From positions 1 to 64,000 of the forward strand of contig JAPSGI010000016.1 of the NCBI GenBank assembly GCA_031177685.1: DNA of 64,000 bases, in the 5' to 3' direction. Source of the DNA: Solirubrobacteraceae bacterium (GTDB taxonomy: Bacteria; Actinomycetota; Thermoleophilia; Solirubrobacterales; Solirubrobacteraceae). The translations under genes and the position numbers were made by a program. Shown piece by piece: positions 60,563 to 64,000 of the stretch. Position 1 is the first letter of the stretch. Each line of letters begins with the position of its first letter. The notes beneath the pieces were generated by a model. It was not told the origin of the DNA and did no database searches. It worked only from the letters and a program-made list of their open reading frames with translations.

Positions 60563-61411
60563 GTGCTCGGTCGCGGACGCCTGGGATCGTCGCTGACCGC
60601 TGCCCTCGAGGCGTCCGGCCTGGAGGTCCTCAACGTCTCCGCGCGCGATCGCGTAGCGGTGTCCGAATGCGTGCCGGGAGCGCGGCTCGTCGTTCTCAGC
60701 GTGCCCGACGAGGCAATCGAGCGGAGCGCGTCTGAGCTGTCTCAGAGCGTGGCCGGCACGACGACGGCCTTCGTCCATACGAGTGGCGCCTTGGGGCTCG
60801 AGCAGCTCGCCGCGCTTGCGGCCCGGGGGAATCCCGTGGGGTCCTTTCACCCCTTTCAACCTTTTCCGACCGCGCGTCCGCCGTCGGCGTTTCGCGGATG
60901 CACGATCGCCGTCGAAGCCAGCGATCCGGCGTTGCGCCGGCTGCTGATGAACATGGCGAAGTGGATCGGCGCGCGGGCGAAGGTCGTCGCTGACGAAGAT
61001 CGGGCCCTTTACCACGCCGCGGCCGTAACGTCCTCTACGTATGTGGTGACGCTCGTCGCCCAGGCGCAGGCCATGCTCCAGGCGATCGGCTGGCCTGCTG
61101 ACGACGCGTTCGAGGCGCTGCTTCCGCTTGTTTCGGGAACGCTCGAGAACCTCGCGGCGAAGGGAATTCCCGAGGCGCTCAGCGGGCCGCTTCGCCGCGG
61201 CGACGTCGACACCATCGCCCGACACGTCGCGGCGCTCGATCGGCTGGAGTCCGGCAGCGAGCTTCGCGTCGGCACGACGTATCGCGAACTCGCGATCGCC
61301 GCGATGCAGCTCGCGCTTCGAATCGGCCTCGATCCCGCCGCGGCGACGCGCGTCGAAGGCCTGCTCGCGAGCCAGACCCCAAGGCCAGTGCATTCCGGCG
61401 GAGACAGGTGA
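60563..61411 (+). CDS. Rossmann-fold/DUF2520 NAD(P)-dependent oxidoreductase-like protein
   Basis: The protein has 282 residues from GTG at 60563; the frame is open from TTG at 60437. The nucleotide-binding strand is VVVLGRGRLGSSLTAALEASG. If GTG 60563 is used, part of the first strand (GVV) is lost. If TTG 60437 is used, the start lies before the proposed promoter. Other blocks are ARLVVLSVPDEAIE, FVHTSGALGLEQLAAL, VGSFHPFQPF and LYHAAAVTSSTYVVTLVAQAQAML, which belong to the Rossmann-like/DUF2520 family of about 280-300 residues. Family members resemble ketopantoate or imine reductases; the substrate is unknown. It is coupled by GTGA to the oxidase gene. Confidence 0.78.
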   Translation: MLGRGRLGSSLTAALEASGLEVLNVSARDRVAVSECVPGARLVVLSVPDEAIERSASELSQSVAGTTTAFVHTSGALGLEQLAALAARGNPVGSFHPFQPFPTARPPSAFRGCTIAVEASDPALRRLLMNMAKWIGARAKVVADEDRALYHAAAVTSSTYVVTLVAQAQAMLQAIGWPADDAFEALLPLVSGTLENLAAKGIPEALSGPLRRGDVDTIARHVAALDRLESGSELRVGTTYRELAIAAMQLALRIGLDPAAATRVEGLLASQTPRPVHSGGDR

Positions 61412-62694
61412 ACGAACTCGGCCAGCTGCTCGTCGAACAGCTCGTGCGCGACCTGTCGGCGCTGCCGTCCGCGTTGCGTCCCGCTGCTCGTCGTCGCCGC
61501 CGGCTCCAACGGTGCCTGGACATCCACGATCTGCGCGCGCTGGCGAAGCGAGCCGTCCCCCGTGCGATGTTCGACTTCGTCGATGGAGCCGCGGGAAATG
61601 AGGTAACGGCGAGGCGCAATAATCAGGATTTTGGCAAGCTCGTCCTACGCCCGCGTGCGCTCACCGACGTGTCGACGATCGACTTGCGGACGACGGTCCT
61701 GGGGCATCCGGTGGGCGTCCCGATCCTGGGCGCGCCGACCGGGCTCACCGGCCTCGTGCATCCACTGGGCGAGGTTGGCATCGCGGCCGGCGTCCAGCGA
61801 TCGGGCGGCGTGTACGTGTTGTCCGCGATGGCGTCGTGCACGATCGAAGAAGTCGCGCAAGCGGCGCCCGGACCCACGTGGCTGCAGGTGTATCTCTGGC
61901 GCGACCGCGGTCTCGTGCGCGAGCTGATCGGGCGGGCACGCGCTGCGGGCTTTCTGGCGCTTGTGCTCACGGTTGACGTGCCGCGGGCGGGACCGAGGTA
62001 CCGCGACGTGCGCAATGGCTTCGGGATCCCACCGCGAGTGACGCTGGCGTCTCTGCTCGGAGGACTGCGGCGCCCAGGCTGGAGCGCGGGATTCGTCCGT
62101 CGCCCGCGGATGACGATCGGCAATGCGGCGGACCGCGGTGGGGGGCCGAGCGACCCGGTCAGCTTGACCCGCTACATCGACGAGCAGTTCGATCCCAGCC
62201 TGAGCTGGAAGGACCTGCAATGGCTGCGCGAGCTGTGGGACGGACCGCTGGCTGTGAAGGGGATCTTGCGCTCCGAAGATGCCGAGCGCGCCGTGCAGAT
62301 CGGAGCGGATGCCGTGATCGTCTCCAACCATGGCGGCCGGCAGCTCGACCACGTCGCATCGGCGATCAGCGCACTGCCGGGGGTGGTCGACGCGGTCGGC
62401 GCCGGCGCCGAGGTGTACCTCGACGGCGGCGTGCGACGTGGCACCGACGTCGCGAAGGCGGTGGCGCTCGGTGCTCGCGCGTGTCTCGTCGGCCGCCCGC
62501 TCGTGTACGGGCTTGGAGCGGCGGGCGAGGCGGGCGCGCAGCGTGCCATGCAGATTCTGATCGACGAGCTGCGCCTCACGCTGACGCTGCTCGGATGCCG
62601 ACGGGCGGCAGACCTCGACGGCGACTGGGTCGCCTCGGTTGGCCCCGAGTCCCACCCGTCGCCCGCGGCCCGCGATGGAGCGCCCGGGCTGTGA
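61408..62694 (+). CDS. FMN-dependent alpha-hydroxy-acid oxidase/dehydrogenase
   Basis: The 428-residue protein starts at GTG. The family blocks are VPRAMFDFVDGAAGNEVTARRN near residue 48, GVPILGAPTGLTGLVHPLGE, LQVYLWRDRGLV, LVLTVDVPRAGPRYRDVRNGF, the flavin-contacting Lys in PLAVKGI near 282, and the catalytic SNHGGRQLDH (His about 307, Arg about 310). YLDGGVRRGTDVAKAVALGA binds the FMN phosphate. It oxidises an L-2-hydroxy acid (lactate, glycolate or mandelate type); the exact substrate cannot be read from sequence. The neighbouring FCD regulator fits hydroxy-acid-controlled expression. It is coupled to the serine hydrolase gene by GTGA. Confidence 0.9.
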   Translation: MNELGQLLVEQLVRDLSALPSALRPAARRRRRLQRCLDIHDLRALAKRAVPRAMFDFVDGAAGNEVTARRNNQDFGKLVLRPRALTDVSTIDLRTTVLGHPVGVPILGAPTGLTGLVHPLGEVGIAAGVQRSGGVYVLSAMASCTIEEVAQAAPGPTWLQVYLWRDRGLVRELIGRARAAGFLALVLTVDVPRAGPRYRDVRNGFGIPPRVTLASLLGGLRRPGWSAGFVRRPRMTIGNAADRGGGPSDPVSLTRYIDEQFDPSLSWKDLQWLRELWDGPLAVKGILRSEDAERAVQIGADAVIVSNHGGRQLDHVASAISALPGVVDAVGAGAEVYLDGGVRRGTDVAKAVALGARACLVGRPLVYGLGAAGEAGAQRAMQILIDELRLTLTLLGCRRAADLDGDWVASVGPESHPSPAARDGAPGL

Positions 62695-63854
62695 ACGCGA
62701 ACGGCTGGGTCACGGCCGGGTATGAGAGCGTCGCCGAGGCGTTCCAGGCCAACTTCGACGTGCGAGGAGAGGCGGGCGCAGCATTCGCTGTGACCGTGGA
62801 TGGGCGGCTCGTGGTCGACCTCTGGGGCGGAACCGCCGACGTCGCGGTGGGTCGGAGTTGGCTTGAGAACACGATCGTGCCGGTGTTTTCGGGGACGAAG
62901 GGGCTGACGGCGCTGTGCCTGCTGATGCTCGTCGATCGAGGCCAGCTCGCGCTCGACGAGCCGGTGAGCAAGTACTGGCCCGAGTTCGCCGCCAACGGCA
63001 AGGAGCGGATCACCGTGGCGCAGCTCGTGTCCCACCGGGCGCGACTCCCGGTCGTGGACGCAGAGCTGAGCGAATCGGACGTGCTCGAGCCTGAGCGCAT
63101 GGCGACGCTGCTCGCTGCGCAGGCCCCCGAGCGAGATCCGCGCGCGGCGCTGATCTACCACTCCCTGACGTATGGCTGGCTGTGTGGAGAGCTGATAAGC
63201 CGGATCGACGGGCGCCGTATCGGCGATTTCTTTGCCGAGGAGGTTGCGGCGCCCCTGCAGCTCGAGCTCTGGATCGGGCTGCCCGACGCGCAGGCGCCGC
63301 GGGTAGCCACACTGCATTACGGGCCAGACTGGGGGAAAGGAACGATCAGCGACGCCGAGCCGGCGGCCGGCGACGAGCTGCAGCGCAAGATGTGGTTCAA
63401 CCCGCCGCTGTTCCCACCGGAGCGCATGCTGTGGAACGAGCGAGCGTGGCGGAGGGCAGAGCTCGCGGGCTCCAGTGCGATTGGGACGGCACGGTCGATG
63501 GCGCGCCTCTACGGGTGCCTGGCGCGTGGCGGTGAACTCGATGGTGTCCGTCTGCTCTCCAGCGACATGATCGCGCTCGGCCGCACTAGGCTTTCCGAAG
63601 GCACCGACCCGCTGACCGGCGAGCCGCTGGCGTTCGGGGTCGGCTTCGCGCTGCAGACTCCGGCTCGGCCGTTCGGTCCGCCCGCGCTGGCCTTCGGCCA
63701 CGGCGGGGCGGGCGGATCTATCCACGGCGCATGGCCCGAGCACGCCGTCGGGTTCTCCTACGCCATGAACGAGCTCCGCGACGAACCGGGCAGCGATGGC
63801 CGCGCAGCCCCGCTGCTCGACGCCCTTCGCCGGGCAGTCGTGGCAGCCGCGTGA
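62691..63854 (+). CDS. Class C beta-lactamase-like serine hydrolase (family VIII esterase type)
   Basis: The 387-residue protein starts at GTG. The catalytic S-x-x-K is SGTK (Ser about 67, Lys about 70) and the Tyr of the second motif lies in IYHSLTYGW near residue 156. A third motif-like element is FGHGGAGGSIHGAWPEH near 345. There is no signal peptide, which favours a cytoplasmic esterase/EstB-like enzyme over a periplasmic beta-lactamase. It is the last gene of the module and could hydrolyse an ester or lactone to free the hydroxy acid used by the oxidase (inference). Confidence 0.85.
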   Translation: MNANGWVTAGYESVAEAFQANFDVRGEAGAAFAVTVDGRLVVDLWGGTADVAVGRSWLENTIVPVFSGTKGLTALCLLMLVDRGQLALDEPVSKYWPEFAANGKERITVAQLVSHRARLPVVDAELSESDVLEPERMATLLAAQAPERDPRAALIYHSLTYGWLCGELISRIDGRRIGDFFAEEVAAPLQLELWIGLPDAQAPRVATLHYGPDWGKGTISDAEPAAGDELQRKMWFNPPLFPPERMLWNERAWRRAELAGSSAIGTARSMARLYGCLARGGELDGVRLLSSDMIALGRTRLSEGTDPLTGEPLAFGVGFALQTPARPFGPPALAFGHGGAGGSIHGAWPEHAVGFSYAMNELRDEPGSDGRAAPLLDALRRAVVAAA

Positions 63855-64000
63855 GGTGGCGGCTGTCTTGACGTGGCCCAGCTACACGAGACGCTCAGGA
63901 GCCACTTGACGTAGCTGGGAGTTGGCGACTACAATGATTAGATCACTCAATCAGAGAGGAGTACGACCGGGTCGGGGCCAGCACTGACAAGGAGGAGATA
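63855..64000 (+). promoter_or_regulatory. Promoter, possible operator and ribosome-binding site of a gene beyond the window
   Basis: TTGACG (63906-63911) and TACAAT (63930-63935) are 18 bases apart, the best sigma-70-like promoter in the window. TGATT (63935-63939) and AATCA (63949-63953) form an inverted repeat with a 9-base gap over the expected transcription start. Two purine-rich ribosome-binding sites follow: GAGAGGAG near 63955 and AAGGAGGAG near 63990. A start codon should lie a few bases after 64000. Confidence 0.6.

Noticed and set aside
1-64000. Mobile elements, tRNA or rRNA genes, phage or defence systems
   Set aside because: No transposase, integrase, tRNA-like cloverleaf, rRNA motif or nuclease/helicase defence set was found on reading both strands.

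Overview
The window is about 64 kb of very GC-rich DNA (estimated by eye at well over 70% G+C). Genes are dense and on both strands, with GTG starts and many 4-base stop/start overlaps. Gene content and protein style (LPFTG-tailed small protein, alanine/arginine-rich proteins, a stacked glycan locus) suggest a Gram-positive high-GC actinobacterium. My best guess is the class Thermoleophilia (Solirubrobacterales-like), but that assignment is inference. No rRNA, tRNA, CRISPR array, insertion sequence or transposase was seen. No stretch of 300 bases or more lacks a gene.

Layout. 1-506: the 3' end of selB (selenocysteine elongation factor). 520-3945: an ATP-grasp ligase and two convergent CelD/FemAB-like GNAT proteins whose 3' ends overlap by about 300 bp. 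4074-4394: a small secreted protein ending in an LPFTG sorting signal. 4476-59132: a very large surface-glycan locus. It holds two initiating polyprenyl-phosphate sugar transferases (4476, 28375), two Wzx-type flippases (11377, 56687), three O-antigen-ligase/Wzy-like membrane proteins (13782, 19355, 47157, the last two with C-terminal TPR tails) and a Wzc-like chain-length regulator/kinase (15110). It also has a Wzm/Wzt ABC exporter (30670, 31440), a WecG/TagA transferase (35919), UDP-galactopyranose mutase (38738), a UDP-xylose-synthase-type decarboxylase (27365) and about fifteen GT4/GT2 glycosyltransferases. Two polysaccharide deacetylase domains, methyltransferases, a secreted GH-A-type hydrolase, two exported metallophosphatases and three paralogous exported right-handed beta-helix proteins complete it. 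The gene set could make two or three glycans: one or more by the flippase/polymerase route and one by the ABC-transporter route.

The most notable regulatory signal is a pair of nearly identical leader RNAs, at about 9688-9775 and 19177-19263 on the minus strand. They match the class I cyclic-di-GMP (GEMM-I) riboswitch pattern. Each sits directly upstream of one of the beta-helix genes, and the second also heads the ligase/Wzc/GT operon running down to 12724. The third beta-helix paralogue (21663-22844) has no such leader. Instead it has a degenerate 13-15-residue repeat ahead of its signal peptide, and it follows a 1,488-residue coiled-coil protein (22855-27321) built from exact 14-residue (42-bp) repeats. 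That coiled-coil protein is transcribed divergently from the UDP-xylose-synthase-like gene.

From about 59640 to the end the content changes to a small catabolic module: a GntR/FCD regulator (minus), then a DUF2520 Rossmann protein, an FMN-dependent 2-hydroxy-acid oxidase/dehydrogenase and a class C beta-lactamase-like serine hydrolase as an overlapping operon. A promoter with two TGGATCCA-like boxes lies between the regulator and the operon. A good sigma-70-like promoter and ribosome-binding site at 63906-63998 serve a gene that begins just beyond the window.
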